Source: Prochloron sp. SulCav_FS08_3_32_3330 (GTDB lineage: Bacteria; Cyanobacteriota; Cyanobacteriia; Cyanobacteriales; DYNF01). From it: a stretch of 36,076 nucleotides of DNA. The stretch's first letter is position 1. Each line of letters begins with the position of its first letter. This document shows, in pieces, positions 1 to 8,460 of this stretch. The stretch covers positions 1 to 36,076 of the forward strand of contig DYNF01000041.1 of NCBI GenBank assembly GCA_020721205.1, given 5' to 3'. The notes beneath the pieces are model-generated. The model ran no database searches, was not told the origin of the DNA, and saw only the letters and a program-made list of their open reading frames with translations. Made by a program: the position numbers and the translations under genes.

Positions 1-45
1 AGACTTAGTTTATCATCTAAGACACGCTCTGCCCGAACGCTAGTA

Positions 46-87
46 TCTAGGTACTAAGTTTTTTTTAACGCCCACATTACTGGTTAC
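46..87. repeat. Dispersed repeat element, copy 1
   Basis: TCTAGGTACT (46-55) and ACATTACTGGTTAC (74-87) recur in the same order at 15764-15809, with a slightly longer spacer there (28 versus 32 bases start to start). The middle is diverged. The second copy borders a truncated gene, so this may be an old mobile-element end, but no transposase or terminal inverted repeat is seen. Confidence 0.5.
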
Positions 88-114
88 GTTACGATCATTT
101 TATTATGGAAGAAG

Positions 115-153
115 AAAAAAGGTTAGTTAAATTATTCATTTAACTAACTTTTT
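115..153. terminator. Rho-independent terminator-like hairpin
   Basis: GTTAGTTAAAT (122-132) pairs perfectly with ATTTAACTAAC (138-148) across a 5-base loop, followed by TTTTT and preceded by AAAAAA, so it could stop transcription from either side. It probably ends the gene left of the window and insulates the psaA leader. Confidence 0.65.
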
Positions 154-178
154 GGTTTATTTATTGGTCAAAATTCAT

Positions 179-228
179 CACCCGTTAATTTCTATTGATA
201 TTTTTTTTGTTGTGAAATTTAACGGGTG
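179..228. repeat. Inverted repeat with 10-bp arms
   Basis: CACCCGTTAA (179-188) and TTAACGGGTG (219-228) are perfect inverted arms around a 30-base T-rich loop. The downstream CCTCTTTT is only a weak U tract. It could be a second terminator for an upstream gene or a structured leader element. Confidence 0.45.
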
Positions 229-294
229 TCCTCTTTTGACATTTAAGATAGAAAATGCGTCAGGGCATAGCCTGATCTTAAGAAAAAAACAATA

Positions 295-328
295 AATGTA
301 ACATTAATCTATCTTTCGATGTTACATT
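295..328. promoter_or_regulatory. Paired palindromic operator-like site upstream of psaA
   Basis: Two near-identical odd palindromes, AATGTAACATT (295-305) and ATGTTACATT (319-328), are centred 23 bp apart, close to two helical turns, and form an inverted repeat with 10-bp arms. Each contains TTACA, the core of the HLR1 motif bound by RpaB at cyanobacterial photosystem I genes. The canonical HLR1 is a closely spaced direct repeat, so the arrangement here is different. More TTACA half-sites lie at 469-473 and 491-495. The 1-742 leader otherwise shows only hairpins and no gene. Confidence 0.4.
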
Positions 329-517
329 GCCATCCTTTGACCTAGACTATTTAATCTCAAAGCCATTAAACCATAGATCCATCTCTAAGAAAAAGTAACA
401 GAGTTTGTGTAAAAGCTGAGGAATTGTTAAGGAAAGTGGAGTAAAATCTTTAATAATGTTGCGTTTTATTACAAAAAATTGAGCAAAACTTTACATTTTT
501 CAAGGCATAAATGGGAA

Positions 518-540
518 AAACCCTTGTTTGACAAGGGTTT
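518..540 (+). promoter_or_regulatory. Leader hairpin upstream of psaA
   Basis: AAACCCTTG (518-526) and CAAGGGTTT (532-540) form a perfect 9-bp stem with a 5-base loop about 200 bases before the psaA start. No T run follows, so this is more likely an mRNA leader structure or processing site than a terminator. Confidence 0.4.
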
Positions 541-742
541 AGAGAAATTTTAAATATTGTTAACTATTTCTACACAAAAGAAACGAAAGATATATCATCT
601 TATACAATGGTTTTCCATAAATAAAAAAAACAGGCATTTGCTTGTATTATCAAAAAAAGCAGTGAGTTATTAATTCACTGTTAAAAGATAAGAAAACTAT
701 TTTCAGTTAAACTAAGTTCATTAATTAGAGAGGAGAATCCTC

Positions 743-2962
743 ATGGCGTTTGGGGTTGACAATGATCCAGTACCCACTTCCACAGAAAAGTGGGGAAAGC
801 CTGGGCATTTTGACCGTACTTTGGCTAGAGGTCCCAAAACCACTACTTGGATTTGGAATCTCCATGCCAATGCACACGATTTCGATAGTCATACCAGTGA
901 CTTAGAAGATATTTCCAGAAAAATCTTCAGCGCTCACTTTGGTCACTTAGCAGTTGTGTTTGTATGGTTAAGCGGGATGTATTTTCACGGCGCTCGTTTT
1001 TCCAACTATGAAGCATGGTTAAGCGATCCCACCCACATTAAGCCTAGCGCTCAAGTGGTGTGGCCCATCGTTGGTCAAGGCATTTTAAATGGAGATATGG
1101 GCGGTGGCTTCCATGGTATTCAGATCACCTCTGGTCTGTTTTATATGTGGAGAGCGGCTGGTTTCGTTAATGGCGATCAGCTTTATGTCACTGCGATCGG
1201 CGGTTTAGTCATGGCGGCTTTAATGCTGTTTGCTGGTTGGTTCCACTATCATAAAAAAGCTCCTAAATTGGAATGGTTCCAAAATGCGGAGTCTATGATG
1301 AACCACCACTTATCAGTGTTACTCGGTTGTGGCTCTTTAGGCTGGGCAGGTCACTTAATCCACGTTTCTTTACCTGTAAATAAACTCTTAGATGCTGGGG
1401 TAAAACCTCAAGATATTCCCCTTCCTCATGAGTTTATTAATGCGGCTAAAATGGCGGAATTATTCCCCTCTTTTGCTGAAGGAATTAAACCTTTCTTCAC
1501 TTTAAACTGGGGCGTTTATTCTGACATTTTAACCTTCAAAGGTGGATTAAACCCTGTTACTGGTAGTCTTTGGCTTACCGATATTGCTCATCACCATGTG
1601 GCGATCGCTGTATTGTTTATCATTGCTGGTCATATGTATCGCACCAGTTTTGGTATCGGTCACAGCATGAAAGAGATTTTAGAAGCTCATAAAGGTCCTT
1701 TTACTGGCGAAGGTCACAAAGGAATTTATGAAATTTTAACTACCTCTTGGCACGCTCAATTAGCGATTAACTTAGCGTTAATGGGTTCTTTGAGTATCAT
1801 CGTTGCCCAGCATATGTACTCTATGCCTCCTTACCCTTACCAAGCGATTGATTACGGTACTCAGTTATCTCTGTTTACCCATCATATGTGGATTGGCGGT
1901 TTCTTAATCGTGGGTGCGGGTGCGCATGGTGCCATCTTTATGGTGAGAGATTATGATCCTGCTAAGAATGTTAATAACCTTCTGGATCGTGTTCTTCGTC
2001 ACAGAGACGCTATCATTTCTCATCTCAACTGGGTATGTATCTGGTTAGGTTTCCATAGTTTCGGATTGTATATTCATAACGATACAATGCGCGCTTTAGG
2101 TCGCCCTCAAGATATGTTCTCTGATAAAGCGATTCAACTTCAACCGATCTTTGCTCAATGGATTCAAGGTATCCACGCAAGTGCGGCGGGTAATACTGCT
2201 CCTTTTGCGACGGAACCTGCTAGTTATGCCTTTGGTGGTGCAACGGTAGCAGTAGCTGGAAAAGTTGCCCTGATGCCTATTGCTTTAGGTACAGCCGACT
2301 TTATGGTGCATCATATTCATGCTTTCACCATTCACGTTACTGTGTTAATCCTTCTCAAAGGTTTACTCTACGCTCGTAGTTCTCGTTTAATTCCAGATAA
2401 AGCTAGTCTAGGTTTCCGTTTCCCTTGCGATGGTCCGGGTCGGGGCGGTACTTGTCAAGTTTCCGGTTGGGATCATGTATTCCTCGGACTTTTCTGGATG
2501 TATAACTCTATCTCTGTGGTAATTTTCCACTTTAGTTGGAAAATGCAGTCAGATGTATGGGGAACTGTATCACCGGATGGTACTGTTTCTCATGTGACGG
2601 GTGGTAACTTTGCTGAAAGTGCAATTACCATTAACGGTTGGCTTCGTGACTTCTTATGGGCGCAAGCGGCTAACGTAATTAATTCTTACGGTTCTGCTTT
2701 ATCTGCTTATGGAATCATGTTCCTAGCTGGTCACTTCATTTTTGCTTTTAGCTTAATGTTCTTATTTAGTGGACGTGGTTACTGGCAAGAATTAATTGAG
2801 TCTATTGTCTGGGCTCATAATAAATTAAGATTAGCTCCGGCTATTCAACCTCGTGCTTTAAGCATCATTCAAGGACGTGCTGTAGGTGTAGCTCACTATC
2901 TCTTAGGGGGTATTGTTACAACTTGGGCATTCTTCTTGGCAAGAAGCCTCTCGATTGGCTAA
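743..2962 (+). CDS. psaA: Photosystem I P700 apoprotein A1
   Basis: PsaA is one half of the photosystem I reaction-centre heterodimer in the thylakoid membrane. It binds the P700 chlorophylls, the A-branch cofactors and, jointly with PsaB, the 4Fe-4S cluster Fx. The 739 residues include the family landmarks [16 protein letters not shown] near the N-terminus, repeated His-rich membrane helices, and the Fx loop [12 protein letters not shown] with cysteines at 562 and 571. The ATG has a good ribosome site (AGAGGAG, about 8 bases upstream). The N-terminus ([13 protein letters not shown]) is about 12 residues shorter than the usual 751-residue form, and all loss is before the conserved VDNDPVP. 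psaB follows after 284 bases. Identification is certain; the short N-terminus is seen directly. Confidence 0.99.
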   Translation: MAFGVDNDPVPTSTEKWGKPGHFDRTLARGPKTTTWIWNLHANAHDFDSHTSDLEDISRKIFSAHFGHLAVVFVWLSGMYFHGARFSNYEAWLSDPTHIKPSAQVVWPIVGQGILNGDMGGGFHGIQITSGLFYMWRAAGFVNGDQLYVTAIGGLVMAALMLFAGWFHYHKKAPKLEWFQNAESMMNHHLSVLLGCGSLGWAGHLIHVSLPVNKLLDAGVKPQDIPLPHEFINAAKMAELFPSFAEGIKPFFTLNWGVYSDILTFKGGLNPVTGSLWLTDIAHHHVAIAVLFIIAGHMYRTSFGIGHSMKEILEAHKGPFTGEGHKGIYEILTTSWHAQLAINLALMGSLSIIVAQHMYSMPPYPYQAIDYGTQLSLFTHHMWIGGFLIVGAGAHGAIFMVRDYDPAKNVNNLLDRVLRHRDAIISHLNWVCIWLGFHSFGLYIHNDTMRALGRPQDMFSDKAIQLQPIFAQWIQGIHASAAGNTAPFATEPASYAFGGATVAVAGKVALMPIALGTADFMVHHIHAFTIHVTVLILLKGLLYARSSRLIPDKASLGFRFPCDGPGRGGTCQVSGWDHVFLGLFWMYNSISVVIFHFSWKMQSDVWGTVSPDGTVSHVTGGNFAESAITINGWLRDFLWAQAANVINSYGSALSAYGIMFLAGHFIFAFSLMFLFSGRGYWQELIESIVWAHNKLRLAPAIQPRALSIIQGRAVGVAHYLLGGIVTTWAFFLARSLSIG

Positions 2963-2979
2963 ACTGCCTAATTAGATAC

Positions 2980-3043
2980 CGTGCCAGTCTTTGTGAAAAA
3001 GAATTGTTACAAAATACATACTTTTTTAACAAAGATTGGCACG
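2980..3043 (+). promoter_or_regulatory. psaA-psaB intercistronic stem-loop
   Basis: CGTGCCAGTCTTTGT (2980-2994) pairs with ACAAAGATTGGCACG (3029-3043), 15 bp with one G-U pair, around a 34-base loop. No T run follows. It sits just after the psaA stop, where it could stabilise the psaA 3' end, serve as a processing site, or cause partial termination before psaB. Confidence 0.55.
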
Positions 3044-3136
3044 TTACTTCCTTAAAGAAGTAAAATCAATATTTAAAGAAAACGGCATTATATTAGGGCA
3101 ACCAAATAAAAACCCGTTTTTAACTTTTAAATCGCG

Positions 3137-3156
3137 CTTGTAAATCTTTTTACAAG
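3137..3156 (+). promoter_or_regulatory. Short hairpin in psaB leader
   Basis: CTTGTAAA (3137-3144) pairs with TTTACAAG (3149-3156). It is a small perfect 8-bp stem about 90 bases before the psaB start. The arms contain TTACA, so a regulator-binding role is possible, but nothing further supports it. Confidence 0.3.
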
Positions 3157-3246
3157 GTCTAAAAAATAAAGACTAAGATGAGTCGCTTTTTATAATCTGA
3201 TTAAGTAAGCCTCATTTTTTAGGAAGGAGAATTTCCACAAACACTT

Positions 3247-5475
3247 ATGGCAACTAAATTTCCCAAATTTAGCCAGGACCTCGCTCAAGATCCGACTACT
3301 CGTCGGATTTGGTACGGGATCGCCACAGCCCATGATTTTGAAACCCATGATGGCATGAGTGAAGAAAATCTTTACCAAAAGATTTTTGCCTCTCACTTTG
3401 GTCACTTAGCGGTCATTTTCCTCTGGACATCCGGCACCCTTTTCCATGTAGCCTGGCAAGGTAACTTTGAACAATGGATCAAAGATCCCCTGAACGTTCG
3501 TCCTATCGCTCATGCGATCTGGGACCCTCACTTCGGTGAAGGTGCAATTAACGCTTTCACTCAAGCAGGTGCTTCTAGCCCTGTGAACATCGCTTATTCG
3601 GGTGTTTATCACTGGTTTTATACCATTGGCATGAGAAGCAATGATGAGTTACATGGTGGAGCTATGTTCCTCCTGATTCTCTCCGCATTGTTCTTGTTTG
3701 CTGGTTGGTTACACCTACAGCCGAAGTTCCGTCCAAGCTTATCTTGGTTTAAAAATGCTGAATCTCGCTTAAACCACCACTTAGCTGGTTTATTCGGTGT
3801 TAGCTCCTTGGCTTGGGCAGGTCACTTGATCCACGTTGCCATTCCTGAATCTCGTGGTGTTCATGTGGGTTGGGATAATTTCTTGTCGGTGAAACCTCAT
3901 CCGGCTGGTCTTGCTCCCTTCTTTACTGGAAACTGGGGTGTATACGCTCAAAACCCGGATACTGCTAATCACTTATTCAACACCTCTGATGGTGCGGGTA
4001 CAGCGATTTTAACCTTTTTAGGTGGCTTTCATCCTCAAACTGAGTCCCTCTGGTTAACAGATATTGCTCATCACCATTTAGCGATCGCTGTTCTGTTCAT
4101 TATTGCTGGACATATGTACCGGACTAACTTCGGTATTGGTCACAATATGCGGGACATCATGGATGCTCACAATCCCCCTAAAGGTACTCCTTTTGGTGGC
4201 ATGATTGGTGCTGGTCATAAAGGAATCTATGATACTTACAACAATTCACTGCATTTCCAATTAGGATGGCATTTGGCTTGTTTAGGTGTGGTGACTTCTT
4301 TAGTGGCTCAACATATGTATTCCATGCCTTCCTACGCTTTTATTGCGCAGGATTATACCACTCAAGCGGCTCTTTATACTCATCACCAGTATATTGCCGG
4401 ATTCTTGATGGTAGGGGCGTTTGCTCATGGTGCAATCTTCTTTGTGCGTGACTATGATCCTGAAGCTAACAAAGATAATGTTTTAGCAAGAATGTTAGAA
4501 CATAAAGAAGCTATTATTTCTCACTTGAGTTGGGTTTCTTTATTCTTAGGTTTCCATACTTTAGGTTTGTACGTTCACAACGATGTGGTTGTTGCTTTTG
4601 GTACTCCTGAAAAGCAAATCTTGATTGAACCTGTATTTGCTCAATGGATCCAAGCCGCTCACGGTAAATTATTGTATGGTTTTGATACCTTACTTTCTAA
4701 CCCTGAAAGTATTGCTTACACCGCTTATCCTAACTACGGTGACGTATGGTTAACTGGCTGGTTAGATGCAATTAACAGTGGTAAAAATTCTTTATTCTTA
4801 ACCATCGGTCCTGGCGACTTCTTAGTTCACCATGCGATCGCTTTAGGATTACACACCACCACCTTAATCTTAGTTAAAGGTGCGTTGGATGCTCGTGGTT
4901 CTAAATTAATGCCGGACAAAAAAGACTTCGGTTTCTCCTTCCCTTGTGATGGTCCCGGTCGTGGCGGTACTTGTGATATCTCTGCTTGGGATTCCTTCTA
5001 CATGGCTATGTTCTGGATGTTAAACACCTTGGGTTGGTTAACTTTCTACTGGCATTGGAAACATTTAGGTATTTGGCAAGGAAACGTTGCAACTTTCAAC
5101 GAAAACTCCACTTACTTAATGGGATGGTTTAGAGATTACCTCTGGGCAAACTCTGCTCAGTTAATCAACGGATATAATCCTTACGGAACTAATAATCTTT
5201 CTGTTTGGGCTTGGATGTTCTTATTTGGACACCTTGTTTGGGCAACTGGTTTTATGTTCTTAATCTCTTGGCGTGGTTATTGGCAAGAGTTAATCGAAAC
5301 AATCGTTTGGGCGCACGAGCGTACTCCTCTAGCTAACTTAGTTCGCTGGAAAGACAAACCCGTTGCTCTTTCTATTGTTCAAGCTCGTTTAGTTGGTTTA
5401 GCTCACTTCACGGTGGGTTACATCTTAACTTATGCGGCATTCTTGATTGCTTCTACTGCTGGTAAGTTCGGCTAA
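3247..5475 (+). CDS. psaB: Photosystem I P700 apoprotein A2
   Basis: PsaB is the partner of PsaA in the photosystem I core. It binds P700, the B-branch chlorophylls and phylloquinone, and contributes two cysteines to Fx. The 742 residues match the usual family length and start ([24 protein letters not shown]). The Fx loop [12 protein letters not shown] has cysteines at 567 and 576. His-rich transmembrane helices run throughout, and the conserved end ([14 protein letters not shown]) is intact. AGGAAGGAG (3221-3229) lies 17 bases before the ATG, a long spacing; no closer site is visible. The gene follows psaA in the standard order and is closed by a strong terminator, so the pair is probably one transcription unit with possible extra control in the intergenic hairpins. 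Confidence 0.99.
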   Translation: MATKFPKFSQDLAQDPTTRRIWYGIATAHDFETHDGMSEENLYQKIFASHFGHLAVIFLWTSGTLFHVAWQGNFEQWIKDPLNVRPIAHAIWDPHFGEGAINAFTQAGASSPVNIAYSGVYHWFYTIGMRSNDELHGGAMFLLILSALFLFAGWLHLQPKFRPSLSWFKNAESRLNHHLAGLFGVSSLAWAGHLIHVAIPESRGVHVGWDNFLSVKPHPAGLAPFFTGNWGVYAQNPDTANHLFNTSDGAGTAILTFLGGFHPQTESLWLTDIAHHHLAIAVLFIIAGHMYRTNFGIGHNMRDIMDAHNPPKGTPFGGMIGAGHKGIYDTYNNSLHFQLGWHLACLGVVTSLVAQHMYSMPSYAFIAQDYTTQAALYTHHQYIAGFLMVGAFAHGAIFFVRDYDPEANKDNVLARMLEHKEAIISHLSWVSLFLGFHTLGLYVHNDVVVAFGTPEKQILIEPVFAQWIQAAHGKLLYGFDTLLSNPESIAYTAYPNYGDVWLTGWLDAINSGKNSLFLTIGPGDFLVHHAIALGLHTTTLILVKGALDARGSKLMPDKKDFGFSFPCDGPGRGGTCDISAWDSFYMAMFWMLNTLGWLTFYWHWKHLGIWQGNVATFNENSTYLMGWFRDYLWANSAQLINGYNPYGTNNLSVWAWMFLFGHLVWATGFMFLISWRGYWQELIETIVWAHERTPLANLVRWKDKPVALSIVQARLVGLAHFTVGYILTYAAFLIASTAGKFG

Positions 5476-5508
5476 ACCCTGATTTCCATAGTTTAAGTAA
5501 TTAAAGTT

Positions 5509-5538
5509 AAATCCCCTGCTTTCGAGTGGGGGATTTTT
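5509..5538 (+). terminator. psaB terminator
   Basis: AAATCCCC (5509-5516) pairs with GGGGATTT (5529-5536), followed by more T residues. This GC-rich stem with a T tract, about 35 bases after the psaB stop, is a typical Rho-independent terminator. Confidence 0.8.
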
Positions 5539-5577
5539 CTGTTTGATAGTTCGACTCCCTCTTTTTTGAGATACAAT

Positions 5578-5606
5578 AAAATTATTTAAAATTATTTAAA
5601 ATTATT
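5578..5606. repeat. 10-bp direct repeats before the DUF4258 gene
   Basis: AAAATTATTT is repeated nearly three times head to tail, ending about 27 bases before the gene start. The one-turn spacing is what an operator for a self-regulating antitoxin would show. Simple AT repetition is the alternative. Confidence 0.35.
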
Positions 5607-5633
5607 AAATAATAGAAACAGGTAGGTAAAAAT

Positions 5634-5885
5634 TTGGATTACATTCTTTCTCAACACGCAATTGAAGAATTACAAAGATCCGGTAGGTCACAAATTAAGG
5701 AAGAATGGATACAACGAACATTAACTACCCCTGATTATTCAGATCTGGATACAAGAACAAATACAATTAGGGTTTGGAAACGTATTCCTGAATATGGTAA
5801 TCGGGCATTGCGAGTAGTTTACAATCCGAATAAAAAACCTGTTGTTATTGTCACCGTCTTTTTTGATAGAGGATTTAAAAAATGA
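5634..5885 (+). CDS. DUF4258 family protein, putative toxin of a TA pair
   Basis: This 83-residue protein starts MDYILSQHAIEEL, the helix that opens the DUF4258 family, and ends in the strand-rich VVYNPNKKPVVIVTVFFDRGF. The small alpha-then-beta layout resembles RelE/BrnT-type toxins, which is family-level inference. The start is TTG (5634-5636). No better start exists upstream, and moving downstream would remove the conserved first helix. Its stop overlaps the next ATG as ATGA, so the pair is translationally coupled with a DUF2283 gene. That pairing is recurrent in cyanobacteria and is treated as a presumed toxin-antitoxin module; activity is not shown by sequence. Confidence 0.8.
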   Translation: MDYILSQHAIEELQRSGRSQIKEEWIQRTLTTPDYSDLDTRTNTIRVWKRIPEYGNRALRVVYNPNKKPVVIVTVFFDRGFKK

Positions 5886-6133
5886 ACAAATTTAACTATG
5901 ATCCAGAGGTTGATTCTGTTTACATTTCTATTGAGGATAGAGATGTTTTAGAGTCAGAGGAAATCGGTGAAGGAATTATTGTTGATTATGATATTGATAA
6001 TAATATTGTTGCTGTAGAATTATTAGGAATAAAAACTATTAATCCCAATAATTATGCTCAATTAAAGTCTTTGTTACCTGAATCTGTACAATTACAATTA
6101 AAAGAGTTTTTTCCTGACTTTGTGTTTGTTTAA
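5882..6133 (+). CDS. DUF2283 family protein, putative antitoxin
   Basis: This 83-residue acidic protein has the DUF2283 signature: a YDPEVDSVYISI strand near the N-terminus followed by VDYDIDNNIVAVELLGI. It begins inside the stop codon of the DUF4258 gene (ATGA), giving strict coupling. In comparable pairs the DUF2283 partner is taken to be the neutralising component. No DNA-binding motif is visible, so any autoregulation would need a complex with its partner. A gap of 167 bases with a fresh ribosome site separates it from the next pair. Confidence 0.82.
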   Translation: MNKFNYDPEVDSVYISIEDRDVLESEEIGEGIIVDYDIDNNIVAVELLGIKTINPNNYAQLKSLLPESVQLQLKEFFPDFVFV

Positions 6134-6262
6134 TCAATAACTGATTTAAAATTTATGTAGTAGTTTATTTACTTTCAAATATCTATTATTAAATTTAGAA
6201 ATAAGTAGCCGAGAGCAATTATTAAATTTAGTTAATCAATTTTAAGTTTTCAAACTATTTGT

Positions 6263-6268
6263 TATAAT
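6263..6268 (+). promoter_or_regulatory. Possible -10 box for the UPF0175/DUF3368 pair
   Basis: TATAAT lies 33 bases before the chosen start. No convincing -35 hexamer is present at the expected distance, and AT-rich DNA makes chance matches common. Confidence 0.3.
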
Positions 6269-6300
6269 AAAATTATCTTAATTAAAAGGAGTAAAATTTG

Positions 6301-6570
6301 ATGCAAACTATTTCGATTAAACTTCCCGAAAATGTTTTTTCTTCCTTAAGAAAAGACCCTAAAGAATTAGCTAAAGAAATGCGAATAATTGCGGCAATTA
6401 AATGGTATGAACTGGGAGAAATTTCTCAGAAAAATGCTTCTGAAATTGCGGGTTTAAGCCGTTTAGAATTTATTAATATTCTCGCTCATTATCATGTTTC
6501 TACTTTTCAATATACCCCTGATGAAATTGCTGAGGAATTAGCTAATGTTAATCAAGAAAGCAGTAATTAA
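6301..6570 (+). CDS. UPF0175 family antitoxin
   Basis: This 89-residue protein belongs to UPF0175, whose members are small helical proteins usually encoded just before a DUF3368 PIN-like gene. Visible landmarks are ISIKLPENVFSSL at the N-terminus, a central AIKWYELGEISQKNASEIAGLSR segment that reads as a helix-turn-helix, and the Y-P-D-E-I-A-E-E-L tail. I start it at ATG 6301 because AAGGAG (6286-6291) is 9 bases upstream; a TTG directly before it is less likely. It overlaps the following toxin-like gene by 26 bases. The helix-turn-helix suggests it represses its own promoter, which is inference. A second, diverged copy of the same pair lies at 33071-33821. Confidence 0.85.
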   Translation: MQTISIKLPENVFSSLRKDPKELAKEMRIIAAIKWYELGEISQKNASEIAGLSRLEFINILAHYHVSTFQYTPDEIAEELANVNQESSN

Positions 6571-7033
6571 TACATCCCCTTTAATCGTTTTATTTAAAAG
6601 TAATCTGATTGATATTTTACCAAAAATATGTGAAGAAATTATTATTCCTAATACTGTTTGGCAAGAAATAGTAGAATCAGATAAAAATGATTTACCATCA
6701 CAGCAACTGCCCAAAATTACTTGGGGAAAAAGAACTCAATTAGCATCAATTTCTCCTATAATTACGGCTTGGGGATTAGATGCTGGAGAAACAGAAGTTT
6801 TAAGTTTTGCTTATGAAAATAAAGGCTATAAAGTAATTATTGATGATTTAGCAGGAAGACGAGTTGCTCGTACTTTAAACATACCTTTAATTGGTACAGC
6901 AGGATTATTATTATTAGCTAAACAAAATGGATTTCTTGATTCAATTACTTTAGCTATTCAATCTTTACAAAATTCCGGTTTATGGTTAGCTGATGATTTA
7001 ATTCAATATTTAATTAAAGAAGCAGGAGAATAA
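6545..7033 (+). CDS. DUF3368 family PIN-like toxin
   Basis: This 162-residue protein shows the DUF3368 layout of a PIN-like nuclease: VINTSPLIVLFK at the start (first acidic position replaced by Asn, as is common in this family), a conserved Glu in TVWQEIVES, LDAGETEVLSFA in the middle, and VIIDDLAGRRVARTL with the paired Asp residues. These acidic residues would line a metal site for RNA cleavage, by analogy to PIN domains. It begins inside the UPF0175 gene, so the two are co-translated. It is followed immediately by a strong terminator, which marks the end of a two-gene operon. Confidence 0.85.
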   Translation: MLIKKAVINTSPLIVLFKSNLIDILPKICEEIIIPNTVWQEIVESDKNDLPSQQLPKITWGKRTQLASISPIITAWGLDAGETEVLSFAYENKGYKVIIDDLAGRRVARTLNIPLIGTAGLLLLAKQNGFLDSITLAIQSLQNSGLWLADDLIQYLIKEAGE

Positions 7034-7070
7034 GAAATATAATATAACATCATATTATATTTCTATTTTT
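7033..7070 (+). terminator. Terminator of the UPF0175/DUF3368 operon
   Basis: AGAAATATAATAT (7033-7045) and ATATTATATTTCT (7052-7064) form a perfect 13-bp stem with a 6-base loop, followed by ATTTTTTT. The stem starts at the last base of the stop codon. Confidence 0.75.
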
Positions 7071-7210
7071 TTGTGAGAAATTCGGTTTAGCTATTTAATT
7101 TTGACAACATAGTGACAGATTATTAATTTTTGTAAATTCAATTAATTGCCTGAATTTTTTTGTGATACAATTGATTATTAATATAATATAATCTAAAATT
7201 ATAGCTAAAT

Positions 7211-8380
7211 ATGACTTATACATCTCATAAATATAACTCAAAAACAGAAAATAAAGCTCTAACGAGACCGAAACGAAACACAGAAAATAAGATAGTACAA
7301 TTTTCTGAGGAAGAATTATCTCAATCTGTTTGGGGCAAAGTTGCTTTATTTTTAAATCATAACTACAAAAGATTTATTGATCATCATAGAGAAAAACAAG
7401 CTAAAATTGCCGAAATTCAAAGAGAAGCTATTAATAATTTATGGGATAATCCTGATTTAGATTGGCAAGAATTAATCGAAAAGGTTGAATCTAAAGATCA
7501 AAATTATGCTGAACAATTTTACTCTTATTTATCGGGAAAATTTAAACCTAATCCTCGTCACTTTAAGGAAATATGGCATCAAAATTTAGAAAAGTTTGTC
7601 AATTTATTAGATTATGTATTAGATCAAGATAAACCACAAGATTTATTAAAAATAGATCAATTGGAAAGAATTTTTGAACAATTTAACAATTATTCTGCTA
7701 AAACTTTTTTCGTTTTAAATCAACTTCCTTTATATTTAGATTCAAAAAATGCTGAAATCATTAAAAATTCTCTTGGTTATCAAAAAATTATTGAATATGG
7801 AGATACTCGTTTTCTCAAAGATTTTGGGTTACAATTACAAAAACATTTTCAAATTACAAAAATTGCAATTCAAGAGCAAGTTGCTGAAAATTTAGTACAA
7901 CATTTAGGGGAAACTGAAGCTACTTTACGCAATCAAGTTGAAATTTTACAACAGGATAATCAATTATTAAAAAATGAAATAGAAGTAATAAAAACTAAGG
8001 CATTTCAAGAGGCAACTTTTCAGTTAGGTAAAACTTTACAAAATCAAAGTCAACCTGTTTTAACTCAAATTTTAACTTTAAAAGAAAGATTAGATCAAAC
8101 TTTAGCAGAAAATCAACCTTTATCTAATACTACGGCTTTAACTTGTTTAATTACTTTAGAAGATATTATTAAAGCTTTTCACTGTTTAAATTTAATACCT
8201 TTTCCTAATAATCTTAATCTAAATTTTACCATTACAGGGGAACAATTAGGGGAATATAATTATATTAGTGGCTCTCCTTTTAATCATAATCAAGATTGTA
8301 AACAAGTACGTTGTTTACGTCAAGGTTGGCGTATTAATGAACAAATTATTACCCCTGCTCAAGTAGAAGAAGTTAGTTAG
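7211..8380 (+). CDS. GrpE-like protein, probable partner of the adjacent NYN-Hsp70
   Basis: This 389-residue protein has a mostly helical N-terminal region (about 30-220), a probable coiled coil (about 225-300, rich in Q, E and L) and a short strand-rich end. The last 25 residues (LRQGWRINEQIITPAQVEEV, 369-388) resemble the closing beta domain of GrpE nucleotide-exchange factors, where a gly-tyr-arg turn leads to a PA-x-V strand; GSPFNHNQ (354-361) fits the preceding GrpE loop. Coiled coil followed by this beta end is the GrpE order. The next gene, 80 bases on, encodes an Hsp70, the natural partner of GrpE. The N-terminal 200 residues match nothing I recognise. The GrpE link is inference from motif and context; a plain coiled-coil protein is the alternative. 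Confidence 0.6.
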   Translation: MTYTSHKYNSKTENKALTRPKRNTENKIVQFSEEELSQSVWGKVALFLNHNYKRFIDHHREKQAKIAEIQREAINNLWDNPDLDWQELIEKVESKDQNYAEQFYSYLSGKFKPNPRHFKEIWHQNLEKFVNLLDYVLDQDKPQDLLKIDQLERIFEQFNNYSAKTFFVLNQLPLYLDSKNAEIIKNSLGYQKIIEYGDTRFLKDFGLQLQKHFQITKIAIQEQVAENLVQHLGETEATLRNQVEILQQDNQLLKNEIEVIKTKAFQEATFQLGKTLQNQSQPVLTQILTLKERLDQTLAENQPLSNTTALTCLITLEDIIKAFHCLNLIPFPNNLNLNFTITGEQLGEYNYISGSPFNHNQDCKQVRCLRQGWRINEQIITPAQVEEVS

Positions 8381-8433
8381 TTGTTGTGCTTTAGCACTCA
8401 TAAAATTATGGCGCTAAAGCGCAACAACGAACC
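8381..8433. repeat. Palindromic dispersed repeat (GCGCTTTAGCGC family), copy 1
   Basis: TTGTTGTGCTTTAGCAC (8381-8397) pairs with GCGCTAAAGCGCAACAA (8411-8427), 17 bp with one G-U pair and one mismatch. The reverse complement of 8411-8433 is identical over 23 bases to 26946-26968. It sits in the short gap between the GrpE-like gene and the NYN-Hsp70 gene and could attenuate or process the transcript. Confidence 0.7.
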
Positions 8434-8460
8434 AAGTTTTAAATATTAACATTTTTTATT

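Noticed and set aside
46-87. Insertion sequence end
   Set aside because: No transposase, target duplication or terminal inverted repeat is visible, so only a repeat is called.
3190-3972. Minus-strand open frames opposite psaB
   Set aside because: They mirror codon structure of a highly conserved gene and resemble no protein.
5544-5562. AGTTCGACTCCC resembles a tRNA T-arm
   Set aside because: No acceptor, D or anticodon arm can be drawn upstream; the preceding bases form the psaB terminator.
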